The notes under the pieces: generated by a model
Told to the model about the DNA's origin: nothing
The model's database searches: none
The model's input: only the letters and a program-made list of their open reading frames with translations
Position numbers and translations under genes: made by a program
Part shown: piece by piece, positions 24,841 through 32,672 of the stretch
Layout: each line of letters begins with the position of its first letter
Numbering within the stretch: the first letter of the stretch is position 1
Source of the DNA: Paenibacillus silagei
GTDB taxonomy: Bacteria > Bacillota > Bacilli > Paenibacillales > Paenibacillaceae
Direction of reading: 5' to 3'
Length of the DNA stretch: 64,000 nucleotides
Assembly: GCF_017874735.1 (NCBI RefSeq)
Contig: NZ_JAGGLV010000018.1
Span: 1-64,000, forward strand

Positions 24841-26412
24841 TTGAAACTAAACATCCGCACCAAATTGTTGGGAGGCTTTCTGGTTATTGTAGCGTTGCTT
24901 ATATTTATCAGCGGGCTATCGATTATGAAAATGGCGGGCATGAACAGTAACTCTGTACAGATGCAGAGCTACAACTTCCCCGCGCTCGTCAATATTGCTG
25001 AGATTCGGACCGAGCTGTACAAGCTGCGCGGTGATCTGTTCAAGCTTATCCTCGAAACCGATGATTCGGTGAAGGAGGAGATTCAGGCAGTTATTAAAGC
25101 GGATCAGGACAAAATTGCTGACCGGATGAAGGTCTATGGAGAGCTCGCACTGAATGCGGATCAACGGGCTGCGTTAGAGATCATTAAGCAGAGCGTGGAT
25201 AACTATAACCAATCCGTGCCCAAAGTCAATGAACTGCTGGATAAAGATCAGAATACGCAGGCCTACGGCGTCTTAATCGACGCACTGCCTGATTTGCAGA
25301 AGGCTCAGGATACCGCCGATCTGGCCGCCAGTAATGTAATCGAAGGTGCAGATGAACGGATCGACTCTACGGTTGCCAGCTATACCACGGGAAGAATGAT
25401 GATCCTGATCATCTCCATCCTTGCGGCACTTGCAGCCATTGTGCTGGGCATCGTGATCTCGCAGGGAATTGTCGGTCCGGTATCCAAGCTGCTCGCTGCG
25501 ATGGTCCGCATGGCAGGCGGTGACCTCAGGGAGGAGATTGCGATCAAGAACCGGGATGAGTTCGGCCGGCTGGCCACAGCAGCCAATGAGATGATTACCA
25601 GCCTGCGCAAGCTGATTGGCGGGACGGTCGAAGCGGCGCAAAGTGTCGCGGCCTCCTCTGAGGAAATATCGGCAACCACCGAAGAAATCGCCAGCGGCAG
25701 CCAATCCCAGGCCCAGGCGGCGCAAAATATCAATCAGCTGGTTCAGGATCTGACCCGGGGCATCGATGAGGTTGCGAAGAATGCCGAGCAGGCATCGGAG
25801 CTGTCGCTGCTGACGCGTCAGGGTGCTGAGGAGGGAAGCACTGCGGTAAGAGAATCCGGCCTTGGTATGAGTAATCTGTCGGAGAAGATGGAGCTGCTTG
25901 AGCAGGATTCCCAGAAGATCGGCGAAATTATCGAGGTGATTGATGAAATTGCCGAGCAGACCAATCTGCTGGCGCTCAATGCAGCGATTGAGGCAGCGCG
26001 TGCCGGTGAGCAGGGACGGGGCTTCGCCGTTGTCGCCGATGAGGTCCGCAAGCTGGCTGAACGGAGCAGTGAAGCGACCAAACAGATTGCCCTGATCATC
26101 CGGGTGATGCAGAAGAATACGGTTCTGAGTGTGCAGGCTGTCAGTGACGTATCGGCCTTGTCCGAGCGTACAGAGCGGCTGATCGATGGTATCGTTACCC
26201 GCGTCAATGATACTACCCAGCAGATTACAGGCATCGCTGCGGCTTGTGAGGAACAGGCGGCGCAGACGAACGAGGTGCTGCTCTCGATTGAATCCATTGC
26301 GGCCGGAAGCCAGGAATCCGCCGCAGCAGCCGAGGAGACGGCCTCCTCCTCGCAAATGCTCGCCTCCTTGGCGGATGAACTGAATAGCTCGGTGTCGGTG
26401 TTCAGATTGTAG
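24841..26412 (+). CDS. Methyl-accepting chemotaxis protein
   Basis: 523 residues from TTG at 24841, chosen because GAGGAG lies eight bases upstream; an in-frame GTG at 24832 overlaps that site. Transmembrane helix 1 at about 9-29, an extracellular four-helix-bundle sensor at about 30-180, transmembrane helix 2 at about 184-207, HAMP at about 208-260, and a cytoplasmic signalling hairpin whose tip [21 protein letters not shown] is fully conserved. It is first in an operon with cheW and cheA, which suggests a dedicated receptor for this CheA. Ligand unknown. Confidence 0.94.
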   Translation: MKLNIRTKLLGGFLVIVALLIFISGLSIMKMAGMNSNSVQMQSYNFPALVNIAEIRTELYKLRGDLFKLILETDDSVKEEIQAVIKADQDKIADRMKVYGELALNADQRAALEIIKQSVDNYNQSVPKVNELLDKDQNTQAYGVLIDALPDLQKAQDTADLAASNVIEGADERIDSTVASYTTGRMMILIISILAALAAIVLGIVISQGIVGPVSKLLAAMVRMAGGDLREEIAIKNRDEFGRLATAANEMITSLRKLIGGTVEAAQSVAASSEEISATTEEIASGSQSQAQAAQNINQLVQDLTRGIDEVAKNAEQASELSLLTRQGAEEGSTAVRESGLGMSNLSEKMELLEQDSQKIGEIIEVIDEIAEQTNLLALNAAIEAARAGEQGRGFAVVADEVRKLAERSSEATKQIALIIRVMQKNTVLSVQAVSDVSALSERTERLIDGIVTRVNDTTQQITGIAAACEEQAAQTNEVLLSIESIAAGSQESAAAAEETASSSQMLASLADELNSSVSVFRL

Positions 26413-26426
26413 AGGGGGAGTAAGCC

Positions 26427-26855
26427 ATGCTGGCTGCACGAACGGAGCAGTACATCATCTTCCGGCTGGTCCAGGAGAAGCTGGCCATCGATATCCGGGA
26501 GATTAACGAGATTATCAAGATGGAGCCTATCACAGCCGTGCCTAACAGCAAGTCTTTTATTAAGGGCGTGATTAATTTACGCGGCAAAATTATACCGGTG
26601 GTCAGTCTGTGCAGGCGGTTTGGCCTGGCAGAATCTCCACCGGATACCCGGTCAAGGATCGTAGTGGTACATTACCGGCAGGAGGCCATAGGGATTATGG
26701 TGGATTTTGTAGAAAAGGTGGCTTCCTTTCATGAGGTAGAGCCGCCTCTGGAATCCCATGAAGTGCAGGGCGTGCAGTACATGGACGGGATCGGCATGTG
26801 TGCCGGGGAGCTGATCAGCATTCTGAACATCGGGCGTCTGTTAAGTGACGGGTGA
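26427..26855 (+). CDS. cheW: CheW coupling protein
   Basis: 142 residues with a single CheW domain (INEIIKMEPITAVPNS, GVINLRGKIIPVV, GIMVDFVEKV). It couples chemoreceptors to CheA at the inner membrane face. GGGGGAG precedes the ATG, 14 bp after the chemoreceptor stop codon. Confidence 0.94.
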   Translation: MLAARTEQYIIFRLVQEKLAIDIREINEIIKMEPITAVPNSKSFIKGVINLRGKIIPVVSLCRRFGLAESPPDTRSRIVVVHYRQEAIGIMVDFVEKVASFHEVEPPLESHEVQGVQYMDGIGMCAGELISILNIGRLLSDG

Positions 26856-26889
26856 AGGCCAACGCATGAAGGCGGGGAGGAGAACTGAG

Positions 26890-29415
26890 ATGAACGAGTT
26901 TCATAATATGGTGTATTTGGGCGTTTTTCTGGATGAAATGGACGAGCAGCTGCGGTATTTGGATGAGGCCCTGCTCATGCTGGAGAGCAAAGGGTATCAG
27001 AATGACCTTATTCAGAGGCTCTTCCGGGGCGCGCATACGCTCAAGGGCTCATCTGCGGTCATGGGCTTCAAGCAGCTTAACCGGCTGACGCATCAGATGG
27101 AGAGTGTGTTAGAGCTGCTCAGGGGCAGACAGCTGGACGTAACCTCCGAGTTATTGAACATTCTCTTTGATTGCGTAGATTTCATTAAGGAGCTTCGTCA
27201 ATCCATTCTGAGCGGTGCGCTGGAGGAAGGGGATACCTCAGATCTGTTGCGCCGGTTAAAAGAGTTGCGGAAGACAGCAGCCGAGTCTCCCGCTCCTGCT
27301 GCAGAGGGGCTTCCGCAGGGAGAAGCGGGGCCTGTGCCGGATATGATCTTCGATGATATCCGTAAAGAGCAGATCCAGGCAGCTATAGATCAAGGCTCTG
27401 CTGCAATGGCGGTTCATATTCAACTTGCTGCTGAGGAGCCGATGAAGTATGTCCGAGCGAAGCTCGTAGAAGCCAAGCTGCGGGAAACGGGCGAGGTTAT
27501 TGCCACCTTCCCCGAGCTGGAAGCCCTCGAGAGGGATGCGCAGTTCTCCGGTACTATTGTATATATTCTGCTTACGCAGCAGTCCCGGCAGGATATGATG
27601 GCCTGTCTGCAGGAAATCTCACAGATTGAAATTATACATACAGATCCTATCACGAAAGCAAACCTCGACACCTTCACCGAAGGAAAAGAGGCTCGGAAAA
27701 ATAGCGGGTATGCGGCTCAGACTGTCCGTGTGGATGTGGAGCGGCTGGAGGGACTGCTGAATCTGGTAGGAGAGCTGATTATAGATAATACAAGGCTGCA
27801 CAGTGTCCGTTCCAGATTAAGCGAGCAGTTCAAGAATAACAGTGATGTTCATCTGCTTAATGATATCGCAGGACATTTGAATATGGTCATCAGCGATCTT
27901 CAGGAGGGGATGATGAAGACCCGGATGCTGCCGATGGAGCATCTGTTCGGCCGCTTCCCCAGGATGATCCGGGATTTGGCGCAGAAGTCGAACAAGGAGA
28001 TCGAGTTCATCATTGAGGGCAATGAGACCGAGCTGGACCGCAGCCTCATTGAGGAGATCAGCGATCCTCTGATCCATATTCTGCGCAACGCCGTGGACCA
28101 TGGGCTGGAGCTGCCGGAAGAACGTGCAGCTCTCTGCAAGCCGCGGAAAGGGACCATTACTCTGCGGGCAAGTCATCAAGGGAACATGATTGTCATTACG
28201 GTATCCGATGACGGCAGGGGCATTGATACGGGCAAGGTCAAAGAAGCCGCTGTGCGTAAAGGCTTCGTCACCACTGATGAAGTGAAGCGTATGACGGACA
28301 AAGAGCTGGTGATGCTCATTTTCCGCTCTGGCATCTCAACAGCCCGTACGGTCACAGATCTATCCGGCCGCGGAGTGGGGATGGATATTGTCAAAGCACA
28401 TATAGAGAAATTAAATGGCATTATAGATATTGAGACGGTTCCTGATCAGGGGAGTATATTCACGATCAAGGTCCCGCTGACGCTTGCCATCATCCGTTCC
28501 CTGCTGGTTAAGCTGGGGAGCAGTACCTTTGCCATTCCGCTGATTAATGTCATTGAAATATTCAGAATGAAGGCGGAGGATATTGTTACCATTCAGGGGC
28601 GGGAGGTCTGCCAGTTCCGCGATCAGGTGCTTCCGCTTGTCCGTCTGCACCATATGCTGCAAGTGGAGGAAGGCGAGCATACGGTGAACGGCCGGCTGTT
28701 CGTTGTCATCGTCGGCTTCGCGGATAAGCGGGTCTGTCTGGTAGTAGATCAGACGATCGGCAACCAGGAGATTGTCATCAAGTCACTGGGAAGTTACATA
28801 GGCAACGTTTCTTATATCGCAGGCTCAACCATACTTGGCGACGGCCGAGTGGCCCATATCCTGGATATAGGCTCGATTGCAAGGGAAACAGGCTCGGCCC
28901 ACGATGCACTGCTCCAAGAGAACACAGTTACGGCAGGCGATCAGGATAGTCAGAGCGAGAAATATATCACCTTCAAGCTGGAGAAGCTGGATTTCGGGAT
29001 TCCGATCCGCCAAATGAAGGAGATTGTACCTGTTCCTGAGATTCATTCGCTGGTGTCTGCCCCGGCTCATGTCCTGGGAATGATCAATCTGCGCGGATTG
29101 CTGTTCCCGGTCTATGACATACGGCCCAAGCTCGAAATGGACAGCGGTGAACAGACGGACGGCTCCCGGATTCTGATCTGCGAGGTATCCGGACAGGAGG
29201 TAGGGATATGGGTGGATCAGGTGTCAGCGGTGCAACTGCTCGCAAGGGAGCACATGGATGAGGCGCCGGATCACATTCTCCAGAATCCAGAGGTGCTGGA
29301 TGCCGTCTATAAAGACAACCATCAGTTTATTCACTTGCTGAATTTGGAGAACCTGCTGGACCTGCACGCCTGCTGCATTACCGGTCCCGGATCACATGAC
29401 CGATCCCCGGAGTGA
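26890..29415 (+). CDS. cheA: Chemotaxis histidine kinase with two CheW-like domains
   Basis: 841 residues from ATG 26890 (GGGGAGG nine bases upstream; an upstream in-frame ATG lacks a site). Hpt domain with His49 in AHTLKGSS, a P2-like region at about 150-245, a dimerisation helix pair at about 270-345, HATPase with HILRNAVDHGLE and GRGVGMDIV, and then a CheW domain at about 550-690. Unusually a second CheW domain follows at about 705-835 (YITFKLEKLDFGIPI, GMINLRGLLFPVYDI). No CheY, CheB, CheR, CheC or CheD gene is nearby, so output must be provided elsewhere. Its last 38 bp overlap a convergent gene. Confidence 0.93.
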   Translation: MNEFHNMVYLGVFLDEMDEQLRYLDEALLMLESKGYQNDLIQRLFRGAHTLKGSSAVMGFKQLNRLTHQMESVLELLRGRQLDVTSELLNILFDCVDFIKELRQSILSGALEEGDTSDLLRRLKELRKTAAESPAPAAEGLPQGEAGPVPDMIFDDIRKEQIQAAIDQGSAAMAVHIQLAAEEPMKYVRAKLVEAKLRETGEVIATFPELEALERDAQFSGTIVYILLTQQSRQDMMACLQEISQIEIIHTDPITKANLDTFTEGKEARKNSGYAAQTVRVDVERLEGLLNLVGELIIDNTRLHSVRSRLSEQFKNNSDVHLLNDIAGHLNMVISDLQEGMMKTRMLPMEHLFGRFPRMIRDLAQKSNKEIEFIIEGNETELDRSLIEEISDPLIHILRNAVDHGLELPEERAALCKPRKGTITLRASHQGNMIVITVSDDGRGIDTGKVKEAAVRKGFVTTDEVKRMTDKELVMLIFRSGISTARTVTDLSGRGVGMDIVKAHIEKLNGIIDIETVPDQGSIFTIKVPLTLAIIRSLLVKLGSSTFAIPLINVIEIFRMKAEDIVTIQGREVCQFRDQVLPLVRLHHMLQVEEGEHTVNGRLFVVIVGFADKRVCLVVDQTIGNQEIVIKSLGSYIGNVSYIAGSTILGDGRVAHILDIGSIARETGSAHDALLQENTVTAGDQDSQSEKYITFKLEKLDFGIPIRQMKEIVPVPEIHSLVSAPAHVLGMINLRGLLFPVYDIRPKLEMDSGEQTDGSRILICEVSGQEVGIWVDQVSAVQLLAREHMDEAPDHILQNPEVLDAVYKDNHQFIHLLNLENLLDLHACCITGPGSHDRSPE

Positions 29416-30118
29416 TCTCGCTGAAGCCGGCCATGTGGCGGGACTGATAGGCAATGGGCCGGGCGCTGGCGGTCATGAGGATATTGCGCAGATCGGCGGT
29501 CCCTTCTGCCGGGAGGGCGAAGGTTCTGGTATATGGATACACTTCACGGAGTGTGGTATGAATAGCACTGATGAAGCGGTCATTGCCGCTGCGGCCCATC
29601 AGATTCATGATGATCTGGCCGTGTCCGTTCAGCTTGGCACGGGTTAGACGGAAGAACTCCAGCGTGGTGAAATGAGGCGGCGTCCCGGCAGCGGTGAAGG
29701 CATCAAGCAGGATATAGTCATGGCCGCGTTCCGGCGCGGCTTCCAGCAGGCTCCGGCCGTCACCGATCAGGATGTTATCCTGCATGTAGCCAAAGCGGGT
29801 TCTGCTGTATTCCACCACCTTCGCATTCACCTCAGCCACCGTAAAATGCTTCTCTGCGAAATAACCGGCAATCGTACCAATCCCGTGTCCGATCAGGAAG
29901 ACACGCTCGAAATGCGGATTGCCCGCCTCCATCAGATGAATCATCGCCCGGGGATACTCGAAGATCACCCGGCGCGGATGGTCCAGATCCAGTGCGCCCT
30001 GAACAGCTTCCCCCGAGAATTGCAGTACCCGGAACCGTCCGGTCTCACCATATAGCTCGGTTGTATCGTAGACCTCGATGTCCTGAGAGTCGTGGTTAGG
30101 ATGGGATGGTGCGTGCAA
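29378..30118 (-). CDS. Spermidine-synthase-like protein
   Basis: 246 residues with a Rossmann aminopropyl/methyltransferase-like fold: nucleotide-binding VFLIGHGIGTIAGYF, an acidic VAEVNAKVVEYSR motif, and IGDGRSLLEA followed by DYILLDAF. It is shorter than SpeE and lacks the N-terminal polyamine domain. The glycine-rich loop IGHGIG replaces the usual IGGGDG, so true spermidine synthase activity is doubtful. The start is TTG with AAGGAG ten bases upstream. It ends inside the 3' end of cheA on the opposite strand (38-bp overlap). Confidence 0.77.
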   Translation of the reverse strand: MHAPSHPNHDSQDIEVYDTTELYGETGRFRVLQFSGEAVQGALDLDHPRRVIFEYPRAMIHLMEAGNPHFERVFLIGHGIGTIAGYFAEKHFTVAEVNAKVVEYSRTRFGYMQDNILIGDGRSLLEAAPERGHDYILLDAFTAAGTPPHFTTLEFFRLTRAKLNGHGQIIMNLMGRSGNDRFISAIHTTLREVYPYTRTFALPAEGTADLRNILMTASARPIAYQSRHMAGFSEITPGIGHVIRDR

Positions 30119-30176
30119 GCGGATCAGACTCCTTCTGCAGATGGGATTCGTTCGTTATAACCTTCATAGTAACATA

Positions 30177-30239
30177 AAGCAGCCGCAGGAAGGGCTTCCT
30201 GCGGCTGCTTGTATTTCTCAAAAGGGGCTTAAGCCCCCT
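30177..30239. terminator. Tandem hairpins after the MATE gene
   Basis: A 15-bp perfect stem (AAGCAGCCGCAGGAA with TTCCTGCGGCTGCTT) at 30177-30210 is followed by the palindrome AAGGGGCTTAAGCCCC at 30221, which reaches the stop of the MATE gene. On the minus strand it terminates that gene; it also separates it from the spermidine-synthase-like gene. Confidence 0.8.
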
Positions 30240-31591
30240 TAATGAACCAGACTCTCCAGTTCGGGCTGGAGCTTGTGCCGCAGGGCGTACAGCATGGCGG
30301 CACCGACCAGGAAGGCAGCGGCATCGGCAATGACCAGCGACCACACCACTCCATGGAAGCCGTTCGTCCGATTGGCGAAGAAGAGCACAGGAATCAGTGT
30401 GACCCCTTGAATAATCGACATTACGAATGCGGCCGTTCCCTGCGCAGTAGCCTGGAAGATCCCCATGAATAAGGTGGTCAGCCCTGATATGAATAAGGAC
30501 AAGAAGGTGACATGCAGAATGTAGCTGCCCATTTGAATCATTTGCGGATCTCTGGTGAACAGACCGATCAGATGGTCGGAGATCAGATAGACGACGATGC
30601 CGAATACGGCAGCCATGGCGGCCATCGCTTTTACCGTGAATCCGATGGTATGCTTCATGCGCAGCTTATCCGCTGTGAATGAGAAGGCAATGAGCGGCAC
30701 GACTCCCTCGCACAGGCCCATCAGAATAAACTCGGGGAATTGCAGCAATCTTGAGGATATCCCGTAAGCGGCTACAGCCGCATCCCCGTATTCGATCAGG
30801 AACAGATTGAAGATCAGCGACATGGCTCCCAGAAAGACACTCATGATGAAGACCGGAACGCCGATTTTGAACACATTGCTGAGAATATCCTTGGTGGCCT
30901 TGAACCATTTGAAGGAGACGGTGAGGAATTGGCTTTTGTAGCCCATATGGAAGGCATAGTAGGCACTCGCAACCATGTTGGCCACAACCGTTGCCGACGC
31001 TACGCCGATTACACCCCAGTGGAGCACGAAGATAACCAGTGCATCGAGCAGGATATTAACCACCACGCTGAGCATCATACCGATCATGGAGACGATGGCT
31101 GCACCCTCGGAGCGGACCATATTCTCCAGCGTAAAGAACAATACGACAAACGGCGCGCCAATCAGCATGACTGTGACATAATCCTTCGTGAATCCATAGG
31201 AATCCGGCGTTGCCCCCAGACTGTGCAGGATGGGGCCGATCAGCGGCAGACCCACGGCCATCACGAGGAGGCCAAGCACGAGACTGCTGTAAAAGGCGAA
31301 GGAAGACACTTGCTTGACTTCATCATATTTGTGCTCACCAAGCAGCCGCGAGATATATGTGCCGCTGCCGATGCCCACCAGATTGCCCAGTGCCATAATG
31401 ATGGCGAACAGCGGCAGGGTCAAGGCGAGTGCGGTCAGCATGGCCGTATTGTGGAGAGTACCCAGGAAATAGGCATTCAGAATCGAATAGATGACGTTCA
31501 TGGATGTGCCTAACATCATGGGCACGGCGAAATGGGCGACGGCTTTGGTGATGGGTGCTTTTTCAAAATAATAAAGGTTTTCGGTATCCAT
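30239..31591 (-). CDS. MATE-family drug/sodium antiporter (MepA-like)
   Basis: 450 residues with 12 predicted membrane helices in two six-helix halves. Typical MATE features are the N-terminal FAVPMMLGTSMNVIYSI and a second-half YGISSRLLQFPEFILMGL. The family extrudes cationic drugs using an ion gradient. It is divergent from a TetR-type regulator, with three copies of one operator motif in the intergenic region, a standard repressor-pump pair. Confidence 0.92.
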   Translation of the reverse strand: MDTENLYYFEKAPITKAVAHFAVPMMLGTSMNVIYSILNAYFLGTLHNTAMLTALALTLPLFAIIMALGNLVGIGSGTYISRLLGEHKYDEVKQVSSFAFYSSLVLGLLVMAVGLPLIGPILHSLGATPDSYGFTKDYVTVMLIGAPFVVLFFTLENMVRSEGAAIVSMIGMMLSVVVNILLDALVIFVLHWGVIGVASATVVANMVASAYYAFHMGYKSQFLTVSFKWFKATKDILSNVFKIGVPVFIMSVFLGAMSLIFNLFLIEYGDAAVAAYGISSRLLQFPEFILMGLCEGVVPLIAFSFTADKLRMKHTIGFTVKAMAAMAAVFGIVVYLISDHLIGLFTRDPQMIQMGSYILHVTFLSLFISGLTTLFMGIFQATAQGTAAFVMSIIQGVTLIPVLFFANRTNGFHGVVWSLVIADAAAFLVGAAMLYALRHKLQPELESLVH

Positions 31592-31621
31592 TAGGGATCA
31601 CTTCTTTCACTGATTTTTGTC

Positions 31622-31708
31622 AATCTAACGGCGTTAGATTGAACCTTACAGTGTTAGATGATATCATGAACCTAAGAGACTGTAAAGCATAAACTTACAC
31701 TGTTAGAT
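31622..31708. promoter_or_regulatory. Triple TetR operator between the MATE and TetR genes
   Basis: Three sites share the half-site GTTAGAT. Site 1 at 31622-31640 is a perfect palindrome, AATCTAAC then GGC then GTTAGATT. Sites 2 (31645-31659) and 3 (31694-31708) read CTTACAGTGTTAGAT and CTTACACTGTTAGAT. They cover both divergent promoters, so the regulator probably represses itself and the pump. Confidence 0.78.
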
Positions 31709-31724
31709 AAAAGGGCGGATAGCG

Positions 31725-32423
31725 ATGAAAAAAGCACAACCTCAAATCTCGGAAGACCGGATTCTGGAAGCTTCGTGGGAGCTTCTCAGGGAGGGGGGAA
31801 TCGAAAAATTCAGTATGCGGCGTCTGGCTGACCGGCTGGGGATTCAAGCTCCCTCGCTGTATTGGTATTTCAAGAGCAAACAGAACCTCTACCAGCGGCT
31901 GGCCAACCACATCTCCAGAGTCATCCTGGAGGAGCACCGCCCGGAGGGCGACTGGAAGGAGCAGCTGACAGCATTTGCGGTAACGGTACGGAGTGTGCTC
32001 AGCCGGTATTCCTGCTCCACGCAGCTCATGATGATGACACTGCCCCACGAGCCGGATATTATCCGGTTTAACAACCGGATGCTGCACTGCGTGGAATCCA
32101 CGCCGCTTGAGGAGGCGCAGAAGGTGCAGGTGGTCACTACACTTGTGAACTTCGTGTTCTTCTTCGTGCTGGATGATTACGAGCATGAGCGTAATGTCTC
32201 CATGATGGCTAAGGAACAGCAGGAGCCTCCGGGCGAGGAACTGCTCCGCCTGATGGACTCCATGAGCGAGAAGGAGGTTGGGTTATTCCGGAGGATGTTC
32301 AAGAACGGACTGTTCGAGCTGCTGGGGACCGATGGGGCTTTTGAATTCGGCCTGAGGCTGATTCTGCTCGGGACGGAGCAGGTGATTAAGGAGCATGAGG
32401 AGCAGCAGAGACAGAGACATTGA
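31725..32423 (+). CDS. TetR-family repressor of the MATE pump
   Basis: 232 residues. The N-terminal HTH, residues about 10-58 (FSMRRLADRLGIQAPSLYWYFKSK), is that of the TetR family, and the C-terminal domain has the layout of tetracycline-repressor-type ligand domains. It is divergent from the MATE gene, and three copies of one operator motif lie between them. Ligand unknown; the pump substrate is the likely inducer. Confidence 0.9.
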   Translation: MKKAQPQISEDRILEASWELLREGGIEKFSMRRLADRLGIQAPSLYWYFKSKQNLYQRLANHISRVILEEHRPEGDWKEQLTAFAVTVRSVLSRYSCSTQLMMMTLPHEPDIIRFNNRMLHCVESTPLEEAQKVQVVTTLVNFVFFFVLDDYEHERNVSMMAKEQQEPPGEELLRLMDSMSEKEVGLFRRMFKNGLFELLGTDGAFEFGLRLILLGTEQVIKEHEEQQRQRH

Positions 32424-32468
32424 AGAACATTTTTTGGCAGAGATTGATAATAATTGAGATAACAAAAT

Positions 32469-32489
32469 TAACGAAATGGAACTTCGTTA
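32469..32489. promoter_or_regulatory. Inverted repeat upstream of beta-mannosidase
   Basis: TAACGAA and TTCGTTA are separated by seven bases, a 21-bp dyad about 180 bp before the beta-mannosidase start. TAACG also recurs at 32599. A candidate operator for a sugar-responsive regulator; no regulator gene adjoins it. Confidence 0.4.
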
Positions 32490-32672
32490 GTGTAAAATTT
32501 ATTGCAATAGCTGGGTATTATACTGTTGGGTCTGTGTTTGAGAGGTTCTAGGTGATGTTTGTTTTGTTTGTATTGTAGCTTCTGCAAATATTGTTATTGC
32601 TAACGTAATTATAACAAAATATAATGAGGGTAGCTAAGCGCCGGAATGCGCAAAAACAGTATAGGAGGAACT

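Noticed and set aside
29378-30118. True spermidine synthase (speE)
   Set aside because: The length, the missing N-terminal domain and the altered glycine loop argue against that activity, so no symbol was given.
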